In this document: in pieces, positions 1-5,741 of the stretch
Layout: every line of letters starts with the position of its first letter
Position numbering within the stretch: the first letter of the stretch is position 1
Assembly (NCBI GenBank): GCA_900770515.1
Contig: CAAHDP010000013.1
Span: 1 to 9,476, forward strand
Length of the DNA stretch: 9,476 bases
Source: an uncultured Prevotella sp.
Lineage (GTDB): Bacteria > Bacteroidota > Bacteroidia > Bacteroidales > Bacteroidaceae
Reading direction: 5' to 3'
Notes under the pieces: model-generated
Told to the model about the DNA's origin: nothing
What the model saw: the letters and a program-made list of their open reading frames with translations, nothing else
The model's database searches: none
Made by a program: the position numbers and the translations under genes

Positions 1-636
1 ACCACCCGAGATGTAATCGAAGACACCACCCTCATCGACGGAATCACCTTCCGCTTTATTGACACAGCCGGAATCCGCAAGACGGATGATGTGGTAGAAA
101 ACATCGGAATAGAGCGCACTTTCCAGAAGATGGAAGAGGCGAAGATAGTAATCTGGCTATTAGATGAGCAGCCGTCAGTCTCAGAAATCGAGGAGATGAA
201 GCTGAAGAACCAGGGCAAGAAGCTGCTGGTGGTATTCAATAAGATGGATAAATTTGAGAATGATAAACTTGCGTTCGATAAATTCACCCATTCCTATGGC
301 TCAGATACCAGTGAATCAGAAGCCCCACTCTTCATCAGTGCCCGCACAGGCGAGAACGTTTCATCCCTGGAGCAGGCATTAGTAAAAGCCGCTGATATTC
401 CTGAGATTACCGAGAACGATGTCATCATAACGAATGCCCGCCACTACGAAGCCCTACTCCGTGCCCATGATTCCCTCTCCCGAGTATTGGAGTCGATGGA
501 AATGGGTATGAGCGGCGACATCATCGCCGAAGACCTGAAAATGGTATTGGAAGAATTGGGTGAAATCACTGGTGGACAGATCAGTAGCCAGGAAACGCTA
601 AACAATATCTTCAAGCACTTTTGCATCGGAAAGTAA
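1..636 (+). CDS. mnmE: tRNA uridine-5-carboxymethylaminomethyl GTPase MnmE, C-terminal part
   Basis: This is the 3' part of MnmE, the cytoplasmic GTPase that with MnmG modifies the wobble uridine (U34) of certain tRNAs. The reading frame is open from base 1, so the start lies outside the window; 211 codons are visible. The first residues (TTRD) are the G2 switch, DTAG at bases 61-72 is G3, NKMD at 238-249 is G4, and the SA of ISARTGE is G5. A helical segment follows, and the protein ends FCIGK, the C-terminal Cys-x-Gly-Lys motif typical of MnmE, with the cysteine codon at 622-624. The GTP P-loop and the N-terminal tetrahydrofolate-binding domain are not in view. Nothing suggests damage. The family call is secure because the G-motif order and the C-terminal CIGK are diagnostic. 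Confidence 0.97.
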   Translation, partial: TTRDVIEDTTLIDGITFRFIDTAGIRKTDDVVENIGIERTFQKMEEAKIVIWLLDEQPSVSEIEEMKLKNQGKKLLVVFNKMDKFENDKLAFDKFTHSYGSDTSESEAPLFISARTGENVSSLEQALVKAADIPEITENDVIITNARHYEALLRAHDSLSRVLESMEMGMSGDIIAEDLKMVLEELGEITGGQISSQETLNNIFKHFCIGK

Positions 637-647
637 TATAAGTATAA

Positions 648-680
648 ATAGGGAACGCAGTGCGTTCCCTATCTGTTTTT
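648..680 (+). terminator. Rho-independent terminator of mnmE
   Basis: A perfect 12-base inverted repeat (648-659 with 661-672, core GGGAACGCA/TGCGTTCCC) lies 11 bases after the mnmE stop and is followed by CTGTTTTT. Sterically the tip must open to a loop of about 5 nt. This is a standard intrinsic terminator shape. Confidence 0.9.
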
Positions 681-983
681 ACGGTAAAAGTTATGACATA
701 CTCTCTATCTATTGGATGGTAATCCAGATATTTTCGTCTCGGTCGCGAGCCGATATCATGGCGGTGATGAATCGCTGCAGCCAGATGCGAGAGTCCACAA
801 CCATGCCCTCAAGCTTGTTCTACCCAACGAGGATACAGCATTGCGTGTCGTCAGGATAAAACTGTTAAACGCTGAAACCTCTCAGGTCGAGTCCGTCTGA
901 ACGATATAATAGCTTCTTAAAACTGAATAACTGAATACTGAACACCTTTCCGCCTTGATTTCCGTCTGCTCCGTCGGCATTTG
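681..983 (+). other. Intergenic stretch with an unassigned 62-codon frame
   Basis: No gene is recognised here. A frame from TTG at 712 to TGA at 898-900 stays open for 62 codons but has no visible ribosome binding site, no ATG start and no known motif; another plus-strand frame is also open over much of the stretch. Because an intrinsic terminator (984-1006) follows on the same strand, some transcript may cross this stretch: a small RNA, a short unrecognised protein, or a decayed gene. I see no promoter of the Bacteroidetes type in front of it. Treat any coding call as unsupported. Confidence 0.3.
919..946 (+). repeat. CTGAATA heptamer repeat, copy 1
   Basis: Near-tandem units CTGAATA at 923-929 and 931-937 are followed by CTGAACACC. 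The 16 bases at 931-946 (CTGAATACTGAACACC) recur in reverse complement within 1328-1343, so this is a third member of the family that forms the inverted repeat further downstream. Confidence 0.75.
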
Positions 984-1006
984 CTCCCTTCGGAGGGATT
1001 TTTTTT
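984..1006 (+). terminator. Orphan intrinsic terminator with UUCG tetraloop
   Basis: CTCCC (984-988), loop TTCG (989-992), GAGGG (993-997), then A and eight T (999-1006). The C(UUCG)G closure is an exceptionally stable tetraloop. The T-tract gives the plus direction. The nearest upstream gene, mnmE, already has its own terminator at 648-680, so the transcript this one ends is unknown. Confidence 0.8.
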
Positions 1007-1176
1007 CGATGTAATGGCGGTTCACCAGTTTCTCTGCATCATCGATTAGCTTTGACTATGCCTGCGCCAAAGAAAAATAAGCTTTTCTTACCATATTAAT
1101 ATATAATGTTAAAGGGTTGGACTGCGAGATATTCACCAAATTTCAGTTTCAGGAACGGCACCGAATTCCTATAAAC

Positions 1177-1216
1177 AAAAACGCCCGCAACCAGACTTTA
1201 CTTGCCTGATTACGGG
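1177..1216 (-). terminator. Minus-strand terminator-like hairpin right after a promoter
   Basis: Read on the minus strand, 1216-1206 pairs with 1194-1184 over 11 positions (CCCGTAATCAG with CTGGTTGCGGG), two of them G-U wobbles, around an 11-nt loop; CG and then five T (1181-1177) follow. On the plus strand the wobbles become A-C mismatches and there is no T-tract, so the minus strand is the likely functional orientation. The minus-strand promoter at 1226-1218 lies immediately upstream, so the transcript would be only about 40 nt. No minus-strand gene follows it. Confidence 0.55.
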
Positions 1217-1217
1217 T

Positions 1218-1226
1218 GCAAAGGTA
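1218..1226 (-). promoter_or_regulatory. Bacteroidetes-type -7 box, minus strand
   Basis: The reverse complement reads TACCTTTGC, matching TAnnTTTG, the primary sigma factor -7 consensus of Bacteroidetes. I could not find a good TTTG -33 box at the usual spacing, so promoter strength is uncertain. It points toward lower coordinates, straight into the hairpin at 1216-1177. Confidence 0.5.
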
Positions 1227-1248
1227 CGAAAATATTTTTGTATTTACC

Positions 1249-1279
1249 TAGTACGTACTATGTACGCGTACTAGTACTA
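1249..1279. repeat. GTAC-rich palindromic cluster
   Basis: Five GTAC tetramers occur within 27 bases (starting at 1251, 1255, 1262, 1268 and 1274). It contains the perfect palindromes TAGTACGTACTA (1249-1260), TACGCGTA (1263-1270) and GTACTAGTAC (1268-1277). The outer TAGTAC/GTACTA (1249-1254 with 1274-1279) and inner GTAC/GTAC (1255-1258 with 1268-1271) can form one hairpin with a 2-nt bulge. No T-tract suggests termination; a protein-binding site or the remnant of a small repeat element are possible. Confidence 0.6.
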
Positions 1280-1332
1280 TCTTTTTCCTGATGCTGCCAT
1301 GATACCCAGGGTGCGAGGTATCTAAGAGGGTG

Positions 1333-1361
1333 TTCAGTATTCAGTATTCAGTTTTTTTCGC
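1333..1361. repeat. Left arm of a 29-bp inverted repeat (CTGAATA family)
   Basis: The arm is the exact reverse complement of 1464-1492. It carries two full TATTCAG units (1338-1344, 1345-1351) plus a partial one, then seven T and CGC. The bases just outside (1328-1332) continue the match to the copy at 931-946 instead. Confidence 0.85.
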
Positions 1362-1404
1362 GATAGTTATCCTTTCTGTGGTTACAAATTATAAGTAATT
1401 ATTT

Positions 1405-1436
1405 TATATTATATATATATATATATATATAATATA
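1405..1436. repeat. 32-bp perfect AT palindrome with (AT)10 core
   Basis: TATATT, ten AT dinucleotides (1411-1430), then AATATA form a perfect palindrome near the middle of the larger inverted repeat 1333-1361/1464-1492. It could extrude as a cruciform and is a likely length-variable microsatellite. Confidence 0.85.
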
Positions 1437-1463
1437 CTATCTATACAGAGGATGGTAATAAGA

Positions 1464-1494
1464 GCGAAAAAAACTGAATACTGAATACTGAATA
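1464..1494. repeat. Right arm of the 29-bp inverted repeat
   Basis: GCG, seven A, then three exact tandem CTGAATA units (1474-1480, 1481-1487, 1488-1494). Bases 1464-1492 are the exact reverse complement of 1333-1361. Confidence 0.85.
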
Positions 1495-1667
1495 CGTTTC
1501 TCTATAATCGGGTATTACTTCGTAATATACTGATTTATATCGCAAAACATAGTTTTCGATACCGCAAAAGCATAGAGATGCGCCCCATAAGAAATAGAGT
1601 CCGTTTTTTAACGAAGTTTCAAATCGTAAGTGTTTTGCTGAAAATCGACCCTTATCACATGCCAAAA
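1495..1667. other. Intergenic stretch, no gene recognised
   Basis: A small hairpin TATTAC-TTC-GTAATA is visible near 1512-1526. The minus-strand frame open across this area has a Cys/Phe-rich, unconvincing translation and would start inside the HU promoter region. I see nothing else assignable. Confidence 0.5.
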
Positions 1668-1700
1668 TTTGGTAGATACAGAAAATCTTCGTATCTTTGC
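1668..1700 (+). promoter_or_regulatory. Promoter of the HU-like/small-peptide transcript
   Basis: TTTG at 1668-1671 (-33 box), a 20-bp spacer, then TATCTTTGC at 1692-1700 (-7 box, TAnnTTTGC). This is a full match to the Bacteroidetes primary promoter, with the same spacing as the hsdM promoter. Transcription should begin a few bases after 1700, leaving a 5' leader of about 170 nt before the ATG at 1875. CCAAA-A-TTTGG (1662-1672), a short dyad, overlaps the -33 box and could be an operator, but that is speculative. Confidence 0.8.
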
Positions 1701-1736
1701 ACCAGCAATCGAAGGAACAGCCTATCATGCCGAAAA

Positions 1737-1801
1737 CCGGCCATCTATGAAGACCGGGGCGGGGCTTAAATGATGGCAGGCGCCGGTCATCTATGAAGAC
1801 C
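1737..1801 (+). repeat. Duplicated 19-mer in the HU leader
   Basis: CCGGYCATCTATGAAGACC occurs at 1737-1755 (Y=C) and 1783-1801 (Y=T), 46 bases apart and differing at one base. The second copy can fold as GGTC/GACC with inner TC/GA pairs; the first breaks one of those pairs, so conserved folding is not shown. Both lie in the untranslated leader before the HU-like gene. Confidence 0.75.
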
Positions 1802-1874
1802 CAAAATCGGGGCAGAAACGGGGGCTTTCCGGGCAGTTGTGATTTTCTAAGAACTTTTAAACACAGAACAGAGT

Positions 1875-2564
1875 ATGATTAACTACAGCATCGTAATGCG
1901 CAGCGTGAACGCAAACCTCCTTGAGATCAACCAGGCAAAGTCACGTATCAACCAGTCGAAGAAGGAGGGCAAGGAGCCTGAGAAGGAAGACCTCGACCTC
2001 GTGAAGACCGAGAAGCAGAACGCCTTTGCCGTGTCACAGTACACCGACATCATGACCATCGAGAAGTTTGCCAAGCACATCACCTCCCATGGCAGCGTGT
2101 ACTCCAGAGCCGACATCAGCGCCATCCTCTACATGGCAGTAGACTGCATGAGAGAGATGCTGCTCGAAGGCAAGAAAATTCGTCTGGGCGAACTGGGTGA
2201 CTTCTCCGTCCTGCTCAGTTCGAAGGGTGCCGAGGATGCCGACAAGTTCACCGCACAGAACATCACCGACGTGAAGGTGCAGTGGGAGCCTGGTCAGCAG
2301 TTCAAGACCCTGCGTGACGACGCCGAGTTCAACCTCGTGGCAAGCCGCAGTGCTCAGGCTGCCGTGATCAAGGCTATCAAGGAGGGCAAGACCAGCGTTG
2401 ACCTCAACGCCCCAACCACTCCGGAGGGAGGTGGTGACGGAACCAGCGGTGGCGGTTCTACTACCGGAGGCACTGGTAGTGAGAATACCGGAGGCACTGG
2501 CAGCGACGGTCAGGGCGGCGAGAGTTCCGGCACCGAAGGCGGTGGTGGTCAGATGGGCCTCTAG
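1875..2564 (+). CDS. HU-family DNA-binding protein with glycine-rich tail (HU-HIG type)
   Basis: A 229-residue histone-like DNA-binding protein. The start MINYSIVMR is the usual opening of the Bacteroidales HU-related family (HU domain fused to winged-helix, Ig or glycine-rich motif). The HU fold covers roughly residues 57-150: a helical part with SRADISAILYMAVDCMREML (78-97), then LGELGDF (104-110), the turn before the beta arms. Residues 11-50 are charged and rich in Lys, Glu and Gln, differing from classical HU. From about residue 184 the tail is almost only Gly, Ser, Thr and acidic residues and contains an 8-residue repeat TGGTGSxx encoded by matching DNA at 2463-2476 and 2487-2500. A second in-frame ATG at 1896 is possible, but the first ATG gives the family's normal N-terminus. 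It probably binds DNA non-specifically or at structured sites; the specific role is unknown. It shares a transcript with the small peptide downstream. Confidence 0.88.
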   Translation: MINYSIVMRSVNANLLEINQAKSRINQSKKEGKEPEKEDLDLVKTEKQNAFAVSQYTDIMTIEKFAKHITSHGSVYSRADISAILYMAVDCMREMLLEGKKIRLGELGDFSVLLSSKGAEDADKFTAQNITDVKVQWEPGQQFKTLRDDAEFNLVASRSAQAAVIKAIKEGKTSVDLNAPTTPEGGGDGTSGGGSTTGGTGSENTGGTGSDGQGGESSGTEGGGGQMGL

Positions 2565-2574
2565 TTTTAAAGCT

Positions 2575-2594
2575 CCTGCCCCCTTCAGGGCAGG
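2575..2594 (+). other. Hairpin between the HU-like gene and the small peptide gene
   Basis: CCTGCCC (2575-2581) pairs exactly with GGGCAGG (2588-2594) around a 6-nt loop, 11 bases after the HU stop. No T-tract follows, so it is unlikely to be an efficient terminator. It may protect the upstream message or set the ratio of the two products. Confidence 0.5.
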
Positions 2595-2642
2595 GCGCAT
2601 TGCGACAACATAAATTGTTTAACCTTTTAAATTCGAAAGACT

Positions 2643-2738
2643 ATGAAGAAAGACACATGGAAGATGGTGTTGCAGATAGCCATCAGCATCTTGACGGCAA
2701 TCGCAACCACGCTCGGAATCACTAGCTGTGTAGGCTAG
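2643..2738 (+). CDS. Smalltalk-like 31-residue hydrophobic peptide
   Basis: The ATG at 2643 opens a 31-residue frame beginning MKKDTWKMVLQ and ending TTLGITSCVG. It resembles the 'smalltalk protein' family, very small Bacteroidales proteins often encoded right after an HU-related gene, as here (78 bases after the HU stop). A basic N-terminus (K2, K3, K7) precedes a hydrophobic stretch (about residues 8-26) and then I26-T27-S28-C29, which fits a lipoprotein lipobox with only Val-Gly after the cysteine. It is therefore either a single-span membrane peptide or a secreted, lipidated tripeptide; the choice is inference. The family function is not known to me. It has no promoter of its own and is followed by a terminator. 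Confidence 0.82.
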   Translation: MKKDTWKMVLQIAISILTAIATTLGITSCVG

Positions 2739-2753
2739 AAGTTGAAAATGAAG

Positions 2754-2796
2754 AATGGCCGTTCTCCTCTACCCCATGAGGAGGCGGTCATTTTTT
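2754..2796 (+). terminator. Terminator of the HU/small-peptide transcript
   Basis: AATGGCCGTTCTCCTC (2754-2769) pairs with GAGGAGGCGGTCATT (2778-2792) with one bulged T and two G-U pairs around an 8-nt loop. Six T (2791-2796) end the structure. It lies 15 bases after the small-peptide stop. Confidence 0.88.
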
Positions 2797-2800
2797 CGTA

Positions 2801-2839
2801 TTCCGGTCATTAACGGTCACGGTCATTAAGGTCATTAAG
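2801..2839. repeat. GGTCATTAA direct repeat, left flank of the RM operon
   Basis: 39 bases built from three GGTCATTAA units and a GGTCAC unit, beginning TTCCGG. It matches 9155-9192 over its full length except for one extra C at about 2814, in the same orientation. It begins 4 bases after the terminator T-tract. Confidence 0.9.
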
Positions 2840-2888
2840 AAATTATAAAAGGAAAGTAGAGGGAAGACTGCAAAAAAATCATCTTTTT

Positions 2889-2921
2889 TTTGCTCGTTTT
2901 CCCTTTTTTTATTACCTTTGC
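2889..2921 (+). promoter_or_regulatory. Promoter of the hsdMSR operon
   Basis: TTTG at 2889-2892, a 20-bp spacer that is very T-rich, then TACCTTTGC at 2913-2921. The arrangement equals the HU promoter. Start of transcription a few bases later leaves a leader of only about 10-15 nt before the hsdM ATG, so control through a leader RNA is unlikely. Confidence 0.8.
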
Positions 2922-2940
2922 CTTAAAAATCAATAATAAT

Positions 2941-4479
2941 ATGATTACAGGAGAAATCAAAAACAAGATAGACCAGATATGGGACACCTTCTTTGTGGCA
3001 GGTATTACCAACCCAATCACCGTATTGGAACAGATGACCTACATCTTCTTCATGAAGATGCTCGACGACAAGCAGCTCCAGGAAGAGGAAAACGCACGCG
3101 ACTTTGACGGCGAAGTGCAGAACCCTACCTTCCCGGAAGGGCAGCTCTGGATTAACCCCGATGCTACCACCGACGAGGAGAAGGCTGGAATCCCTTACGA
3201 AAGCCTGCGCTGGCACGTGTTCAAGAACCTGGGCGCCGACAATATGTTCAAGGTGGTAAGGCAGCACGTGTTCGAATTCATCAAGCACATCGGCACGGGC
3301 GAAGAAAGCGCCTACAGCCGCTACATGAAGTCGGCTATCTTCCTGATTCCCAACGCCCGAACCCTTACCAAGGTAATCGACGGCGTGGATTCTCTCGATA
3401 TGAACAACCGTGATGCGATGGGCGACGTCTATGAATACATCCTGGGCAAGATGGCGGCAAGCGGCACCAACGGACAGTTCCGCACGCCCCGACACATCAT
3501 CCGTATGATCGTGGAGATGATGCAGCCTACCCCGGAGGATTACATCTGCGACCCAGCCATGGGATCGGCAGGATTCCTCGTAGAAGCCGTGAAATACATC
3601 AAGGAGAATTACGAGACCATCCTCTATGCCGGAGAACAAGTGCAACACATGAAGACCTCGATGATCAATGGCTACGATACCGACCAGACCATGCTGCGCA
3701 TCGGAGCCATGAACCTGCTGCTTCACGACGTAACTGCTCCTCAACTGGCCTGGCGCGATTCGCTCTCTGAGCAGAACGAAGACCAGAACTGCTACTCGCT
3801 CATCATGGCGAACCCGCCGTTTGCGGGCAGTCTCGACAAGGGCAATGTAAACAAGAAGATTCTTGCCTACGCCAACACCAGCAAGACAGAGCTGCTGTTC
3901 CTGGCTCAGTTTGTCCGCTCCCTGGAGTTGGGCGGTCGCTGCGCCAGCATCGTTCCCGATGGAGTGCTCTTCGGAACTTCCAGGGCGCACGTGGCTATCC
4001 GCAAGGAGATAGTTGACAACCAGCAGTTGCGTGCCGTCATTTCCATGCCGAGTGGCGTGTTCAAGCCATACGCCGGAGTTTCTACCGCCGTTCTTGTGTT
4101 CAGCAAGACCAACTGTGGTGGAACGGACAAGGTATGGTTTTACGACATGAAGGCGGATGGATATTCGCTCGATGACAAGCGTACGCCGATAGCCGACAAT
4201 GATATTCCGGATGTGGTAAACCGCTTCCTGCATCCTGAGTCTGAGGGTTCCCGCACCCGCAAGGACCAGAGCTTCTTCGTACCCTTAGAGGAAATCCGCC
4301 AGAACGATTACGACCTCTCTATTAATAAGTATAAGGAGATAGAGCGTGAGAAGGTGGAATACGAGCCTGTAAAGGATATTCTAGTAAGACTGGAAGAAAA
4401 TGAAGGCGAGTTTCTGAAGGGTTACAGAGATTTGTGCAAGATGCTGGAAGAAGATGAAAAGAAGGAGGAAATGGTATGA
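2941..4479 (+). CDS. hsdM: Type I restriction-modification DNA methyltransferase subunit (HsdM)
   Basis: A 512-residue HsdM, the adenine-N6 methylating subunit that works as M2S with HsdS and as part of the M2S plus HsdR complex. The first 130 residues are the helical HsdM_N region (MITGEIKNKIDQIWDTFF...). QFRTPRHI (179-186) introduces the methylase core; DPAMGSAGF (204-212) is the S-adenosylmethionine-binding motif I, and NPPF (291-294) in MANPPFAGSLDKG is catalytic motif IV. The C-terminal 70 residues are charged and helical, as expected for contacts with HsdS. The ATG at 2941 was chosen because it gives the normal family N-terminus; the frame is open upstream to a TTG at 2890, but that codon lies inside the -33 promoter box. 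Its stop overlaps the hsdS start by four bases (ATGA), implying coupled translation. All key residues are present. Confidence 0.97.
   Translation: MITGEIKNKIDQIWDTFFVAGITNPITVLEQMTYIFFMKMLDDKQLQEEENARDFDGEVQNPTFPEGQLWINPDATTDEEKAGIPYESLRWHVFKNLGADNMFKVVRQHVFEFIKHIGTGEESAYSRYMKSAIFLIPNARTLTKVIDGVDSLDMNNRDAMGDVYEYILGKMAASGTNGQFRTPRHIIRMIVEMMQPTPEDYICDPAMGSAGFLVEAVKYIKENYETILYAGEQVQHMKTSMINGYDTDQTMLRIGAMNLLLHDVTAPQLAWRDSLSEQNEDQNCYSLIMANPPFAGSLDKGNVNKKILAYANTSKTELLFLAQFVRSLELGGRCASIVPDGVLFGTSRAHVAIRKEIVDNQQLRAVISMPSGVFKPYAGVSTAVLVFSKTNCGGTDKVWFYDMKADGYSLDDKRTPIADNDIPDVVNRFLHPESEGSRTRKDQSFFVPLEEIRQNDYDLSINKYKEIEREKVEYEPVKDILVRLEENEGEFLKGYRDLCKMLEEDEKKEEMV
4462..4468 (+). promoter_or_regulatory. 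Strong Shine-Dalgarno for hsdS inside hsdM
   Basis: AAGGAGG lies 7 bases before the hsdS ATG, within the last codons of hsdM. Such a full anti-16S match is unusual for Bacteroidetes, and the other starts in this window lack one. Together with the ATGA overlap it supports the 4476 start. Confidence 0.7.
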
Positions 4480-5654
4480 GAAAGGGATGGGAATATAAGA
4501 AACTGGGGGAAGTGTGCGATGTTATTAATGGATATGCTTTCAAAAGTTCGAAATACACAAGTCAAGGAACAAGAATTATCAGAATCACTAACGTACAGAA
4601 AGGATACGTTGTAGATAATGATCCTAAATTTTATTCAGATGAGGATTTTAAGGACTTATTTCAATATTCCTTGTTTGAAGGTGATTTAGTTATGTCTTTA
4701 ACTGGTAATGTAGGAAGAGTAGGTATTTTACAAAAAAACATGCTTCCCGCTGCTTTAAACCAACGAGTAGCATGTTTGAGAGTTAAATCAGAAAAGATGC
4801 AATTAAATTATCTATTTCACCTTTTAAACTCGAATTTATTTGAAAATGCTGCTATTCAATCAGCCCGAGGGATAGCTCAATTAAATATGAGTACTGAATG
4901 GCTTAAGAATTACATAATACCATTACCTCCACTATCCACTCAGCTTGCGATAGTTTCCGAACTTGACAAGATAAACGAGTTGATTCGTTTGAAGAAGGAG
5001 CAGCTTAAAGATTTCGACAATCTCGCTCAAAGCCTCTTCTATGAGATGTTTGGAGACCCAGTGGAGAATGAAAAGGGATGGGAAGTGAAGAAACTGGGAG
5101 ATATTTGTGCAGACATTACTGATGGTGACCATATGCCTCCACCAAAGTCTGAATTCGGAATTCCTTTCATTACAATTTCGGATATTGATAAAGATACTCG
5201 CTGCTTAAATTTTGAGAATACATTCTATGTTCCAGAAGATTATTACAATAATCTCAAGGAAAATAGGAAACCTCAAAAGGGTGACTTACTATATACTGTT
5301 ACTGGTTCTTATGGAATCCCAGTTATAGTAAAGACCGATAAGAAATTTTGCTTTCAACGACACATCGCTTTATTACGCCCCAATAAAGAAATTTTATCAA
5401 CAATATTTTTATGCTATTGGGTATTGAGTGATGGAGTAAAATTTATGGCAGACAAGGTTGCTACAGGAATTGCACAAAAGACTGTTGGACTAAATTCCAT
5501 CCGAAAGTTTAGCAGCATCCTCCCACCCCTCCCTCTCCAGCGTCTCTTTGCCCAGCGCATAGAGCAAATCGAGCGAGAGAAATCGGAGGTTCAGAAGTCC
5601 ATCCAGGATCTCGAAACCCTGCTGGCTTCCCGTATGCAATACTGGTTCGAATAG
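4476..5654 (+). CDS. hsdS: Type I restriction-modification specificity subunit (HsdS)
   Basis: A 392-residue HsdS, the DNA-recognition subunit that sets the bipartite target for both methylation and restriction. Layout: target-recognition domain 1 (about 1-148); conserved block 1 with PLPPLSTQ (149-156) and a coiled coil (about 157-195); target-recognition domain 2 (about 200-347); conserved block 2 with LPPLPLQ (349-355) and a second coiled coil to the end. Each half opens with the same signature, GWEYKKLG (4-11) and GWEVKKLG (201-208), showing the internal duplication of the family. The two recognition domains are visibly AT-richer than the conserved blocks and than hsdM and hsdR, suggesting they were exchanged from other sources. 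Length is normal for an HsdS with two domains. The actual target sequence cannot be predicted from this view. Confidence 0.95.
   Translation: MRKGWEYKKLGEVCDVINGYAFKSSKYTSQGTRIIRITNVQKGYVVDNDPKFYSDEDFKDLFQYSLFEGDLVMSLTGNVGRVGILQKNMLPAALNQRVACLRVKSEKMQLNYLFHLLNSNLFENAAIQSARGIAQLNMSTEWLKNYIIPLPPLSTQLAIVSELDKINELIRLKKEQLKDFDNLAQSLFYEMFGDPVENEKGWEVKKLGDICADITDGDHMPPPKSEFGIPFITISDIDKDTRCLNFENTFYVPEDYYNNLKENRKPQKGDLLYTVTGSYGIPVIVKTDKKFCFQRHIALLRPNKEILSTIFLCYWVLSDGVKFMADKVATGIAQKTVGLNSIRKFSSILPPLPLQRLFAQRIEQIEREKSEVQKSIQDLETLLASRMQYWFE
4481..4507 (+). repeat. hsdS internal direct repeat, copy 1
   Basis: These 27 bases match 5072-5098 at 24 positions, the three differences being consecutive. They encode KGWEYKKLG at the head of recognition domain 1. 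Confidence 0.85.
5072..5098 (+). repeat. hsdS internal direct repeat, copy 2
   Basis: This copy encodes KGWEVKKLG at the head of recognition domain 2. It is 591 bases (197 codons) from copy 1, so recombination between the two keeps the frame. Confidence 0.85.
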
Positions 5655-5741
5655 AAGTTGAAGGTGGCTTTGTTATTGCCCGGTATTTGAAGGCCTTTGC
5701 CCACAAAAAATATAACAACAACAATTAAAAATAAAACGACA

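Noticed and set aside
1441..1728. 95-residue minus-strand frame
   Set aside because: It would start within the HU transcript leader, runs through the heptamer repeat and is Cys/Phe-rich without a recognisable domain or a Bacteroidetes promoter.
1737..1801. CRISPR-like array from the duplicated 19-mer
   Set aside because: Only two copies with one spacer-sized gap and no Cas genes; better described as a leader direct repeat.
2034..2600. Minus-strand frame opposite the HU-like gene
   Set aside because: Antisense to a recognised HU-family gene; low-complexity Ala/Thr translation arises from the glycine-rich tail.
2923..4233. Long minus-strand frame opposite hsdM
   Set aside because: It lies fully antisense to a gene with clear methylase motifs, and its translation shows no domain; a codon-bias shadow.
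2736..5662. Same 11 bases TAGAAGTTGAA at the stop codons of the small peptide (2736-2746) and hsdS (5652-5662)
   Set aside because: Short and without further flanking similarity; chance is a sufficient explanation.
5669..5700. Internal promoter before hsdR
   Set aside because: TTTG and CTTTGC are near the right spacing, but the TA of the -7 box is GG; too weak to list as a promoter.
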